64,000 nucleotides of DNA from Saccharothrix sp. NRRL B-16314 (GTDB taxonomy: Bacteria > Actinomycetota > Actinomycetes > Mycobacteriales > Pseudonocardiaceae). Positions 26,123 to 34,964 of the stretch are shown one piece after another. Location of the stretch: the NCBI RefSeq assembly GCF_000716595.1, contig NZ_JNXC01000012.1, forward strand, positions 62,001 to 126,000, given 5' to 3'. Both the position numbers and the translations under genes were made by a program. The notes below the pieces were generated by a model, which saw only the letters and a program-made list of their open reading frames with translations, was not told where the DNA came from and did not search any database. Position 1 is the first letter of the stretch. Each line of letters starts with the position of its first letter.

Positions 26123-26530
26123 ATGAGGCTTGATCCGTTCGCCGGACCGGGATTCGCGGCGTTGGGCGCGCTGGCCAAGGCCATCGACGACGTGGACCTC
26201 CCGGTCGGGCTCGTCGAACTGGTGCGATTGCGGTGTTCGCAGATCAACGGGTGCTCGTATTGCGTCCGGCTGCACACCGACAAGGCCGCGGCGGCGGGTG
26301 AGGTGCGGGAGGTTTCCTCGTGGCGCACCGACCCGGCGTTCACGGAAGCGGAACGCGCCGTCCTCGCGTTGGCCGAAGCGGTGACGCTGGTGCACGACGG
26401 CCACGTGCCGGACGCCGTCCTCGACACCGCGGTCAGCGCGTTGGGTGAGGTGCGGGTCCAGCAGGTGGTGTGGGTGGTGACCGTGGTCAACGCCTACAAC
26501 CGGCTGGCGATCAGCGCCCGGCTCACCTGA
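26123..26530 (+). CDS. AhpD-like carboxymuconolactone decarboxylase family protein
   Basis: 135 residues from ATG 26123 (GAGGAGG eight bases upstream). The redox motif is CSQINGCSYCVRLH: Cys44, Cys47 and His51 with Glu32 upstream match the AhpD alkylhydroperoxidase proton-relay set. Such proteins reduce peroxides through a CxxC couple. It is the last plus-strand gene of the arm, 13 bases after ligase B. A decayed copy of its 3' end lies at 28204-28290, so this gene was duplicated together with the next one; that argues it belongs as much to the beta-propeller gene as to the biosynthetic cluster. Confidence 0.87.
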   Translation: MRLDPFAGPGFAALGALAKAIDDVDLPVGLVELVRLRCSQINGCSYCVRLHTDKAAAAGEVREVSSWRTDPAFTEAERAVLALAEAVTLVHDGHVPDAVLDTAVSALGEVRVQQVVWVVTVVNAYNRLAISARLT

Positions 26531-26544
26531 CCGCGAGCTGCCGG

Positions 26545-28152
26545 TCAGCCCACCAGGCCGACCACCGGGGACGGGGTGCCGCCGAACGCCGTGCGGGTGA
26601 GGACGATCGCGCCGGGCGCCGCGACCAGGTGGACGTCGGACCGCGAGCCGGAGCCGTCCAGGCGGACCGGGGTGGCCGTGGGCGGTGACCCGTCCAAGGA
26701 CTGCGTGACCACGGTCAGCTCACGGCCGTTGTCCCCGCACGCGCGCAGGTAGGTGGTGCTCGTGGTGGTGTCGGCGGAGCGCGCCGGGCAGGCCTCGACG
26801 GAGAGCGGGGTGATCGCGCCGGTGGCCGGGTCGAGCGAGTGGACTTCGGTCGCACCACCGTTCTCCTGGTGCTCCAACAGCGGCATCACGCCCACGTCGG
26901 TACGCACGGTCCACGGTCGTTCCGGTCGGACCAGCACCCGGCCGGTCTCGGTGTCCAGCAGTCCGTTCGGCACCGAGCCGGGCTCGGCTCGCACGCCGTA
27001 CATCTCCACGGCCACCACGGCACCGTCGCGGGTGGCGCGCAGGAGGACGTCCTGCCGCTCGTCGCTCCGCTGGTCGCGCGGCGCCTCGTACCGCCACCGC
27101 TCCCGGCCGGACACCTCGTCCAGTGCCAGGACGCCCAGCGACTCCGGGCACTCCAGCGGCGCGAGCACCGTCGTGCGGCCCCACGCCGGCAGCCCGAACC
27201 GCGACGTGCAGCCCTCGGGCGGCGACCAGGCCCACTGCCGCGCGCCGGTGACGAGGTCGTAGCCGGTGATGGTGTCCCCGTCGCGCATGGTCAACATCCG
27301 GGTGCCGGGCCTGAGTTGACCGGTCTCCACCAGAACGGACCGGACCACCAGCTCGAAGCGCGGCGATCCGGTGTCCGCGTCCAGCGCGACGACCGACTGC
27401 GCCCTGGTGTCGTGCAACGACCGGTACGACACCAGCACGGTCCGCCGGTCCATCGACGCCAAGAGCTTCCCCACCGGGGCACCGGGCCGTGCGTACCGCC
27501 ACTCCACCCGTCCGTCGACGCCGTTCAACGCCACCACCGACCCGTCGCGCGACGCCACCGCGACCCCGTGCCCGGCAGGGACGACGTCGACCACGTCGGC
27601 CGGCGGTTGCCACACCCACTGCCGCCCAGCCGGCCGCTCCGCGACGGGCTCCGCCGGGAAGTCCCGGGCATCCCGCGTCTCCGAGCGGACGATCACCGCA
27701 TCGGCGGCTGAAGGCGCGACCACCGCCGCGACCGCCACGACGACCACCGCCACCACCCCGCCTGGCCGGACACGCCATCCGAGCCGGCCGCTTACCTGCT
27801 TCTCCTCGGTCGACGCGGGCGACAGCGGTATACGTGCGCCGCGAGAAGCACGCCCGATCGCACCTACAGCGACGGCCGACGCCCCCACAGCCAGCACCGG
27901 CAGGTCGTCGCCCGTCAGCCCGGTCAGCAGGTCCGACACCAGCAGCCACCACACCACCGCCGCCAACCCGGTGCCCAGAACCGCCGCCACTCGGGACGAC
28001 CAACGCCCGCCCAGCGCCAACGCCGCCGTGAGCACCACCCCGACCGAGATCCCGATCACCGCGGCGTCGGCCTCGGGCCGGGGCACCCCACCGGAGAGGA
28101 ACGGCGCGCACCCGGCGCACAGCGCACCCACCACCGTCATGTACCGCAGCAT
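26545..28152 (-). CDS. Membrane-anchored PQQ-like beta-propeller protein
   Basis: 535 residues from ATG 28152 with GGAGG eight bases upstream. Residues 1-170 contain four or five hydrophobic segments (membrane anchor); residues ~180-535 show repeated blade motifs such as GSVVALNGVDGRVEWRY, QSVVALDADTGSPRFEL and DTITGYDLVTGARQWAWSP, the PQQ_2/propeller pattern without quinoprotein active-site features. It probably displays a propeller outside the cell for binding or assembly. Convergent with the AhpD-like gene (14-base gap). Fragments of a second copy flank the island at 28291-28407 and 36803-37042. Confidence 0.85.
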   Translation of the reverse strand: MLRYMTVVGALCAGCAPFLSGGVPRPEADAAVIGISVGVVLTAALALGGRWSSRVAAVLGTGLAAVVWWLLVSDLLTGLTGDDLPVLAVGASAVAVGAIGRASRGARIPLSPASTEEKQVSGRLGWRVRPGGVVAVVVVAVAAVVAPSAADAVIVRSETRDARDFPAEPVAERPAGRQWVWQPPADVVDVVPAGHGVAVASRDGSVVALNGVDGRVEWRYARPGAPVGKLLASMDRRTVLVSYRSLHDTRAQSVVALDADTGSPRFELVVRSVLVETGQLRPGTRMLTMRDGDTITGYDLVTGARQWAWSPPEGCTSRFGLPAWGRTTVLAPLECPESLGVLALDEVSGRERWRYEAPRDQRSDERQDVLLRATRDGAVVAVEMYGVRAEPGSVPNGLLDTETGRVLVRPERPWTVRTDVGVMPLLEHQENGGATEVHSLDPATGAITPLSVEACPARSADTTTSTTYLRACGDNGRELTVVTQSLDGSPPTATPVRLDGSGSRSDVHLVAAPGAIVLTRTAFGGTPSPVVGLVG

Positions 28153-28203
28153 CCCGACACCTCCCCGCGTGGGACGGGAGGCGACGGCGATCCGTTCCGC
28201 CCG

Positions 28204-28290
28204 CCCGGATGCAGTCCTCGACACCGCAGTCTGCGCGCTGGGTGGTGACCGCAGTCAACGCCTACAACCGATTGGCGATCAGCGCCCGGC
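28204..28290 (+). pseudogene. Remnant of a duplicated AhpD-like gene (3' end)
   Basis: The sequence matches the tail of the AhpD-like gene at 26409-26524: GTCCTCGACACCGC, then GTCAACGCCTACAACCG and GGCGATCAGCGCCCGGCTCA are shared. About 26 bases are missing in the middle and the stop codon is lost. No start codon or CxxC region remains. Confidence 0.8.
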
Positions 28291-28407
28291 TCAAACGCCG
28301 TGCGGTGAGGACGATCGCGCCGGGCGCGGCGACCAGGCGGACCGGGTGACCGTAGGCGGTGATCCGTCCAAGGACTGCGTCACCACGGTCAGCTCACGCC
28401 ATTGTCC
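28291..28407 (-). pseudogene. Remnant of a duplicated beta-propeller gene (3' end)
   Basis: Matches 26585-26735 of the intact gene with small deletions: shared runs include GTGAGGACGATCGCGCCGGG and GTCCAAGGACTGCGT, then CACCACGGTCAGCTCACG. It follows directly on the AhpD remnant, in the same order and orientation as the intact pair, which shows a tandem duplication. Homology stops at about 28407, where the NLR/TIR island begins. Confidence 0.8.
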
Positions 28408-28645
28408 TGGGACGGGGCGAAGCGACCCATTGCTGCGGTCCTGAAGGCCGAGCGGGCGGAACTACCCGGAGATCACGCTTCCTCACCAGCGCGAATGCGT
28501 CCACCAGCCGGCGTCGGACTCGGCTGTAGGGGTGGTTGTCCCGGTCGCGTCGAAAACGCTTCACCTCACCCCCTTAATGCGGACAACTTCCGGTCAACCG
28601 TCCCTACCATCAGCGCACGCCAATCAAGGCGGAGCGGAGGTACCG
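28408..28645. other. Left border of the NLR/TIR island, non-coding
   Basis: About 240 bases between the propeller remnant and the STAND gene. No gene is seen. It must contain the promoter of the island operon; a strong RBS, GGAGCGGAGG, ends five bases before the STAND ATG. I could not fix a -35/-10 pair. Confidence 0.45.
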
Positions 28646-30817
28646 ATGGCTGCTCCGGACATCGCCGCCGACTCCGACCCCGCCGCTACGGACATCCACA
28701 ACACCGTCACCTCCATGCAGTCCGGAACGATATTGCAGGCCGGACGCATCACGGGTGACATCGTGGTCCACGCCGCTACCCGCGCCGAGACGAGCGCCGT
28801 GCCGTTGCCGCGCCAACTTCCGCCGTGTCCGCCGTGGTTCGCCGGTCGGGCACCGGAGTTGGACGTGTTGGACGCGGTGTTGAACACGGAAGCGGAGGGT
28901 ACGTCCGTGCGGCTGGCCGCGATCGTCGGCACCGGGGGCATGGGCAAGACGTGGCTGGCGCTGCACTGGGCCCACCGCCGGCTGGACCGCTTCCCCGACG
29001 GCCAACTGTTCATCGACCTGCACGGGTTCGTGCCAGTCGGCGAGCCCATGACCGTGGCGACCGCGGTTCGGTGCCTGCTCGACGGGCTCGGCGTGGACCA
29101 CCGCACCCTGCCGCGCGACCTGGACGCGCAGGTCGGTCGGTTCCGCAGTCTCGTGGCCGGTCGTCGAATGCTGCTGTTGCTGGACAACGCGGTCGACGCC
29201 GGTCTGGTCCTCACGCTGCTGCCCGGCGGGGCGAGCTGCACGGTCCTGGTCACCAGCCGCAACCGGCTGGACGGGCTGGTGGCGCGGGCGGGCGCGCGGC
29301 GGGTGGTCCTCGGCGGGTTGAGCGATGACGAGGCGAAGCAGGTGCTGACCGGTCGGCTGGGCGCGGACCGGGTGGACGCCGATGTCGCGGCGGTGGACGA
29401 GCTGCTGGCCTACTGCGCGGGGATGCCGTTGAGCCTGGGCATCGTGGTGGGTCGGGGCCTCACCGAGGTCGACCTTCCGCTGTCCGTGCTCGCGGACGAG
29501 TTGCGGGACGAGGCCACACGGGTGGCCGCGTTCGACCCCGGTGACGAGTCGACCAGCCTCGAAGCCGTGCTGTCGTGGTCGTTCCACGCGCTGCCCGGCC
29601 GCGCTGCGGAGGTCTTCCGGCTGCTGGGGCTCGCGGGTGCGGTGGAGCTGGGCCTGCCCGCGGTCGCGAGCCTCACCGGCTTTTCGCAGGCCGACGCGCT
29701 GGGTGCGGTCCGGGCGCTTGAGCGGGCGTCCCTGGTACACCGGCGCACGCACCACCGATGGCGCATGCACGACTTGGTCGGCCTGTACGCGGCGAACCGG
29801 GCCGTCGGCCTGTCCCCCGGCGAGCGGGAGGGCGCCCTGCGGCGGCTCGTGGACTACTACGTGCACTCCGGCATCGCGGCCGACGGGCTGCTCGACCCGC
29901 GCAGGCAGGCGCTCGCGGTGGACGCCCCCGCGCCGGGATGCCTGCCCGACACAGCACCTGATCGGGCCGCGGCCAAGGCCTGGTTCGACGGCGAGCACGC
30001 CGGCGTGCTCGCCGCTCAGGCGGCGGCGGCGCGTCGGGGTGCGCACCGGGACGTGTGGCGGCTGGCGTGGGTGCTGCACAGCTACCACTGGCAGAACGGT
30101 CACAACCTGGACCAGGTCTCCGCGTGGACGGCGGCGCTGACGGCGGCCGGACAGGTGGACGACACCGCGGGTCTGGTGTTGGCGCACCGTCTGTTGGGCG
30201 CCGCGATGTCGCGCGCGGGTCGACCCGAGGACGGCCTCCCGCACCTGGAGCGCGCCCTGTCGCTCGCCGAACAGCACGGTGACCGGCACAGCGAGGCCCA
30301 CGTCCACCGCGCGTTGGCCCGTGCCTGGGACCAGCGGTCGGCGTACCGCAAGGCGTTCGACCACGCGTCGCGAGCACTGGGCCTGTACCGGGAACTGGGG
30401 CAACGCGCGCACGAGGCGGACGCGTTGGACCTGCTGTGCTGGATCGAGGCCGGTGCCGGCCACCACGACGACGCGCGTGCGCATGGCCTCGACGCGCTCG
30501 CCCTGTACCGGGAGTTGGCCAACACCGAAGGCCAGGCGACGGCGTTGGACAGCCTGGGGAACATCGCCCACCGAACCGGCCGGCACGCCGAGGCGGTCGC
30601 CCTCTACACCCGCGCCCTGGACCTCATGGGCGGGCAGAACTTGTTCCACCGCGCCGGGACGCTCGAACGCCTCGGTGAGGCCAACGCGGCACTGGCGGAC
30701 CTGACGGCCGCGACCACGGCTTGGCGCTCGGCACTGGCCCTGCACCACGTCCAACACCGGGCGCACGACGCCGCGCGCGTCCAGCGCCTGCTCGACACCG
30801 CCGGAGGCGAGGCATGA
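28646..30817 (+). CDS. NLR-like STAND ATPase: short amyloid-like motif, NB-ARC, TPR
   Basis: 723 residues from ATG 28646. Residues ~20-43 (SMQSGTILQAGRITGDIVVH) form a short Gly-rich hydrophobic motif like the N-terminal amyloid-signalling/RHIM-like tags of bacterial NLRs. Residues ~63-350 are an NB-ARC ATPase with Walker A GTGGMGKT (95-102), Walker B RRMLLLLDN and a TSRNRLD sensor. Residues ~455-720 are tetratricopeptide repeats (ARAWDQRSAYRKAFDHASRA, ALYRELANTEGQATALDSLG). STAND proteins stay closed until a ligand binds the repeats, then oligomerise and trigger an effector. There is no AfsR-type DNA-binding or BTAD domain. The stop overlaps the next ATG. Confidence 0.85.
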   Translation: MAAPDIAADSDPAATDIHNTVTSMQSGTILQAGRITGDIVVHAATRAETSAVPLPRQLPPCPPWFAGRAPELDVLDAVLNTEAEGTSVRLAAIVGTGGMGKTWLALHWAHRRLDRFPDGQLFIDLHGFVPVGEPMTVATAVRCLLDGLGVDHRTLPRDLDAQVGRFRSLVAGRRMLLLLDNAVDAGLVLTLLPGGASCTVLVTSRNRLDGLVARAGARRVVLGGLSDDEAKQVLTGRLGADRVDADVAAVDELLAYCAGMPLSLGIVVGRGLTEVDLPLSVLADELRDEATRVAAFDPGDESTSLEAVLSWSFHALPGRAAEVFRLLGLAGAVELGLPAVASLTGFSQADALGAVRALERASLVHRRTHHRWRMHDLVGLYAANRAVGLSPGEREGALRRLVDYYVHSGIAADGLLDPRRQALAVDAPAPGCLPDTAPDRAAAKAWFDGEHAGVLAAQAAAARRGAHRDVWRLAWVLHSYHWQNGHNLDQVSAWTAALTAAGQVDDTAGLVLAHRLLGAAMSRAGRPEDGLPHLERALSLAEQHGDRHSEAHVHRALARAWDQRSAYRKAFDHASRALGLYRELGQRAHEADALDLLCWIEAGAGHHDDARAHGLDALALYRELANTEGQATALDSLGNIAHRTGRHAEAVALYTRALDLMGGQNLFHRAGTLERLGEANAALADLTAATTAWRSALALHHVQHRAHDAARVQRLLDTAGGEA

Positions 30818-31743
30818 CCATCACAGCCCAGCACCTGCCCACCCCCGACCTCGCCCTGCGCACCACCGACCTCGCGGAACTGCGCCGCGTGCGGTCCTTC
30901 GCCCACGAGCAGGCCGCCGTGGCGGAGGCCGCCGGACGCAGGATCCGCTCGACCGCACCGACCCCCGGTCGGGACCGCGAACGGGTGCTGGAGGCCGTGC
31001 ACGCCGATCTGATGGCGTGGCGGTACCGGTTGGCGTCGTCCACCATGCGACGGCTGGGTACGGGTCTGGCGCACGACGCGACCCGCTACCGCACTCGGCT
31101 GAGCGAAGCGGGCCCGAACTACGACCGGCTCGGCTACCTCGGCCGGCTGCGTGAAGGCGCGGTGTGGGACGAAGCGACGGCCACGTACGTGGGCGGGAGG
31201 GAGACGCCGGCACACCGGATCATGCTCGACTACGGCCGCGCGGCCCGCGAACGGCTCGACGTGGAGGGCGCGGGTGATGTGCTGGTCAACCCGGTCGTGC
31301 TGCCGGACGGGACGACCATCACCGGCAACAGCCTCGTGCGCGGCGAGGCGGGCAAGGCGCTCGGGCGGGAACTCGTCGAGCGCATCACGCGGCGCGGCGG
31401 CGACCCCGCCCGGGTGGAGGTCGGCGGCGAGCCCGTCTACGCCGTCACCGCACCGACCGCGTCCCGTGCGGTGATGTTCCGCGCAGCCCTGCGCCTGCTT
31501 TCCACCGCCGAGGAGGGCGACCTGCGGGCGTGGCAGGAGGCCCGGTACCTGGTCTTCCAGGCTCCGCGCACGAAGAAGGGCAGCGACGCGGTCAGCCGGA
31601 CGTTCCTCGTCGCGGTCGGCGCGGTGCTCCTCGGCACGCCACCGACCATGCCCCAGGACGCCGACCTGCGCTGCATGGTCCTCGGTCAACCCGCCGCGAC
31701 CGCGATGCCCGGCGACCCACTCGCCGCCACCGCCGCGCGCTGA
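30814..31743 (+). CDS. Unrecognised 309-residue protein coupled to the NLR
   Basis: ATG 30814 overlaps the NLR stop, so the two are made in a fixed ratio. The protein is soluble and charged, with no signal or membrane segment. An N-terminal helical part (ELRRVRSFAHEQAAVAEAAG) is followed by a region with RVMLDYGRAARERLDVEG-like text, and a conserved-looking C-terminal block, YLVFQAPRTKKGSDAVSRTF then DADLRCMVLGQ. The last block has the feel of a Fic-like or polymerase-like helper but lacks the Fic HPFxxGNG motif, so I give no function. Its position suggests a co-sensor, inhibitor or effector of the NLR. Confidence 0.6.
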   Translation: MTITAQHLPTPDLALRTTDLAELRRVRSFAHEQAAVAEAAGRRIRSTAPTPGRDRERVLEAVHADLMAWRYRLASSTMRRLGTGLAHDATRYRTRLSEAGPNYDRLGYLGRLREGAVWDEATATYVGGRETPAHRIMLDYGRAARERLDVEGAGDVLVNPVVLPDGTTITGNSLVRGEAGKALGRELVERITRRGGDPARVEVGGEPVYAVTAPTASRAVMFRAALRLLSTAEEGDLRAWQEARYLVFQAPRTKKGSDAVSRTFLVAVGAVLLGTPPTMPQDADLRCMVLGQPAATAMPGDPLAATAAR

Positions 31744-31760
31744 GAACGGAGATCAACCGC

Positions 31761-33797
31761 ATGGCAGGCGTGTTCGTCAACTACCGCGCCAACGACCAGT
31801 CCCTCGCGGCGGCCTCGCTGGCCCGCGAGCTGGTCCACCAGTTCGGCGAGGACCTGGTGTTCTTCGACATCTGGTCGATGCCGCCGGGCACCGAGTACCC
31901 CGATGAGATGCGGCGGGCGCTGGAGTCCGCCGACGTGCTGGTGGCCGTCGTCGGTCCACAGTGGATGCAGGTCGACCCGGCCACCGGTCGACCCCGGCTG
32001 GAGAACGAGCGGGACTGGGTCAGGTTGGAGATCGCGCGCTCCCTGGAGCGCGGCATCCCGGTCCTGCCGGTGCTGTTGCCGGGCGCACGCCGGCCCGTCC
32101 ACGCCGAGCTGCCCGAGTCGATCCGGGCGTTCGCGAGCCGCCAGGTCACCCACCTGAGCAGGCGGCGGCTGCCGGACGAGATGGCGGAACTGGTCGAACA
32201 CCTGGTGGATCTCGTACCCACCCTCGCCGCGCCGCGGCTGTTCACCCAGCCACCCGTGTCGTGGAGCCCGCAGGAACCCCCGAGCGGCCTGCTGCGCCCC
32301 GAGCGCCGGGTCGTGCCGTACACCGGGCGCGACGGCGAGCTGTCCGACCTGGTGGTCTGGGCGACCGGACCGGCGCAGCGGTCGGTGAAGCTGCTCGTGG
32401 GGCCGTCGGGTTCGGGCCGGCGGCGGCTCGCGGTCGAGCTGTGCCGCCGCCTGGGTGACGTCGGGTGGCTTGCGGGGGTGGTGTCGGGCGAGGCACCCGC
32501 TGAGCAGATCCTGCGCACGGGGGCGGTCGCACGGCCGTTGCTGGCCGTGGTGGACGACGCCGAGCTGCGCCCCGACCGGTTGCGCGCGGTGGCCGACGCG
32601 GTGGCCCGGCGGGCCGATCGGTCCTCGACCCGGCTGCTGGTGCTGTGCCGGTCCGATGGCGCTTGGCTGAAGGAGGTCGTCGCCGACGACGGCGTCGCCG
32701 CCCTGTTCGCCGCCGCCGACCGGCCACTGGTGTTGCGGCCGGTGCCGCCCGAACCGGTGTTCACGGCCGCGGTGAAGGCGTTCGCGGCCGAGTTGGGAGT
32801 CACGGCGACCGTGCCACAGGTGCCCGAGGCGACCTCGGTGCTGGAACTGCACGCCCACGCGCTCAACCACGTTCTCGGCCGGTCTGCGTCACCGCATGGC
32901 CCGCTGGCCGCGCTGCACGAGCAGGACTTGGCCCGGTGGCGTGAACTCCTCACGGCGGAGGAAGACCCGGAGCACGACCTGGCCGCGCTCGGTGTCGTGG
33001 GCGCGTTGGCCGCGCTGTGCGCCCCGGCGTCCGTCGACGAGGCGGAGGCGCTGCTGGCCCGGCTCCCGGCGCTGCTCGGCGAGGACGCCGAGTCCGCCCG
33101 ACGACACGCGGACCTGTGGTCCCGGCTGCACCCCGGCCCGCACCTGCTCGCCCCGCCGCGGCCGGCCGCGCTCGCCGAACGCCTGGTCGCGGACGCCCTG
33201 GTCGAATGCCCGGACCTCGCGGCGAAGCTCGTCACCGGCCTGCCCGACGGGTGGCTCGGCACCGCGCTGACCGTCCTGGGTCGGGCACTGCCGCACCACG
33301 AGGGCCTGCGCGACCCGGTCACCGCGCTGTTCGATGCCGCCGGACCCTCCGTGGCGCCGCTGGTCGTCACCGTGACGGACCGGCTCACCGATCCCGAACC
33401 CCTCAACCGGGCGTTCGCCGTGGAGATCGGCAAGCGCCACCTGTCGCTGCTGGACCTGTTCGACGCCGCCAAGGGCATCGCCGGCGCCGGTGAGGCGCAC
33501 GCGCCCCTGCGCGGCGCGCTGATGGACGCGATGCCCGCCGCCGCCCGCGCCTTCACCGAGCAGTTGCGGCCGGCGGACGCCGCCCCGGACAACCCGGGGC
33601 TGGAGCCGCTGACCACCATCCTGGACAACCTGACCAACCTCGCGCGCGATCTCGTCGTCGGCCTCGTCGATCCCAAGTCCGGCCGGATGCCGACCAAACC
33701 CGACGGCGAAGCGGTGCTGTCCGACCAGACCGCGGACGTGCTGCGCGAACTGCTGCGGCGGTGGAGGGAGGAGGACGGCGGCACCGGACCCCGCTGA
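31761..33797 (+). CDS. TIR domain fused to a STAND-like module with a degenerate Walker A
   Basis: 678 residues from ATG 31761 (GGAG nine bases upstream). Residues 1-150 are a TIR domain: GVFVNYRANDQSLAAASLA opens it, and DWVRLEIARSLERGIPVLP carries Glu90, the position of the NADase catalytic Glu. Residues ~185-480 resemble a STAND NTPase, with VGPSGSGRRR where Walker A normally has GK[S/T], so Lys is replaced by Arg at ~220; a Walker-B-like LLAVVDDAEL follows. The C-terminal ~200 residues are helical without clear TPRs. Active TIRs consume NAD+ or make cyclic ADPR signals. It is 17 bases after the unknown gene. Confidence 0.83.
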   Translation: MAGVFVNYRANDQSLAAASLARELVHQFGEDLVFFDIWSMPPGTEYPDEMRRALESADVLVAVVGPQWMQVDPATGRPRLENERDWVRLEIARSLERGIPVLPVLLPGARRPVHAELPESIRAFASRQVTHLSRRRLPDEMAELVEHLVDLVPTLAAPRLFTQPPVSWSPQEPPSGLLRPERRVVPYTGRDGELSDLVVWATGPAQRSVKLLVGPSGSGRRRLAVELCRRLGDVGWLAGVVSGEAPAEQILRTGAVARPLLAVVDDAELRPDRLRAVADAVARRADRSSTRLLVLCRSDGAWLKEVVADDGVAALFAAADRPLVLRPVPPEPVFTAAVKAFAAELGVTATVPQVPEATSVLELHAHALNHVLGRSASPHGPLAALHEQDLARWRELLTAEEDPEHDLAALGVVGALAALCAPASVDEAEALLARLPALLGEDAESARRHADLWSRLHPGPHLLAPPRPAALAERLVADALVECPDLAAKLVTGLPDGWLGTALTVLGRALPHHEGLRDPVTALFDAAGPSVAPLVVTVTDRLTDPEPLNRAFAVEIGKRHLSLLDLFDAAKGIAGAGEAHAPLRGALMDAMPAAARAFTEQLRPADAAPDNPGLEPLTTILDNLTNLARDLVVGLVDPKSGRMPTKPDGEAVLSDQTADVLRELLRRWREEDGGTGPR

Positions 33798-33918
33798 TCC
33801 CGACTCCGGTCACAACTGACGCCGGGAGTGCCGCACGTGACCCAATTCCCGCCCGGTGGGCCCGAACGTCCGTGGTCGACTGGCACGACGAAAGAGCCGA
33901 CCTCTCCGATGGGAGCGC

Positions 33919-34929
33919 ATGGTGGACGACGCTGATCTCGCGAACGCCGTGGTGCGTCCGCTGGCCCAGTACCTGATCCGCAAGCAGCAAGCGGGCGCCG
34001 CGGTGTTCGACGCCCGACTGGAAAGCCTCCTCAACCACCTGGAGGTCATGCTGTCGGACGCGTACCTGGCCGAGACGCTGGAGCGGTTCAAGAGCGAACC
34101 CGGTGACGCCGGCCTCGCGGACACCCTGCGCATCCAACTCGCGCGACGCCTGCGGGAGGACCCGGATGCCGCGCGCCGGCTGCGCTCCGAGTTGGCGGAC
34201 ATGCCGTTGACCGAGACGAAGCCGACCCGCAAGGCCGGCCGCGCGCCGCTCATCGGCGGGGCGGTGGTCGTCGTGCTGGTCCTGGTGGCGTGGTTGGTCC
34301 TGTCCGGCGGCGAACCCGGCGAGTCGGGCGACGCGGCCCCGCTCACGACGACGACCACGAGCACCACCACTCGAACCACGGACTCGACGACGACCACGAC
34401 GGCGCCGTCGAGTCCGGTCACCTCGTCGTCGGTCGTGTCTGCGGCGCCGACGTCCGCGCGTGCCGGCGACGGCAGCTCGCTGGCGGCAGGTTCGCGGGTG
34501 TTCCTCGTGGGCCTGCCCATGCCGAACGACCAGTGGACGTTCCAGCACGGCGACCACGACGTGCAGCTCACCCAGTACAACGCAGCTGTGTGGGACGACC
34601 TGAACTCCTGCTACAGCAGCAGGCGCAGCACCAAGCAGCAGTTCCGGCTGAAGAACTTCAAGCGCCTTGAGGTGTCCGCGATCGGCACCGACGGGACCTC
34701 CGACCCCGGGCTGAGCGTGAAGTTCTCGGTGTTCGTCAACACCGAGGAGGTCCAGCCGCTGCACGAAGTCGTCGTCGGCCCCGGCGAGTCCAAGCCGCTG
34801 GCCGTCGACCTGCCGCCCGGCGTGTTCGCGCTGACGCTGCAGATGTCGTTGGTGACCGTGGACGAGAAGAACTGCACGCGGGGCAACGCCGTCTGGGGCT
34901 CGCCGCACGTCATCGCGGGCAGCAACTGA
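33919..34929 (+). CDS. Single-pass membrane protein with Thr/Ser linker and C-terminal beta-sandwich (NPCBM-like) domain
   Basis: 336 residues from ATG 33919. Residues 1-105 are helical and cytosolic-looking (repeat-like LESLLNHLEVMLSDAYLAETL and DTLRIQLARRLREDPDAARRL). One hydrophobic helix spans ~108-130. A Thr/Ser-rich linker covers ~140-185. The C-terminal ~140 residues (KNFKRLEVSAIGTDGTSD, VFVNTEEVQPLHEVVVGP) resemble an NPCBM/carbohydrate-binding-like beta-sandwich and match the tail of the next TIR protein in layout. No signal peptide is seen; the helix would put the linker and sandwich outside. Probably a surface sensor or anchor for the TIR system (inference). Confidence 0.7.
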   Translation: MVDDADLANAVVRPLAQYLIRKQQAGAAVFDARLESLLNHLEVMLSDAYLAETLERFKSEPGDAGLADTLRIQLARRLREDPDAARRLRSELADMPLTETKPTRKAGRAPLIGGAVVVVLVLVAWLVLSGGEPGESGDAAPLTTTTTSTTTRTTDSTTTTTAPSSPVTSSSVVSAAPTSARAGDGSSLAAGSRVFLVGLPMPNDQWTFQHGDHDVQLTQYNAAVWDDLNSCYSSRRSTKQQFRLKNFKRLEVSAIGTDGTSDPGLSVKFSVFVNTEEVQPLHEVVVGPGESKPLAVDLPPGVFALTLQMSLVTVDEKNCTRGNAVWGSPHVIAGSN

Positions 34930-34964
34930 CCAGCCCACCGCCACACCTGCGAGGAGGTAACGCC

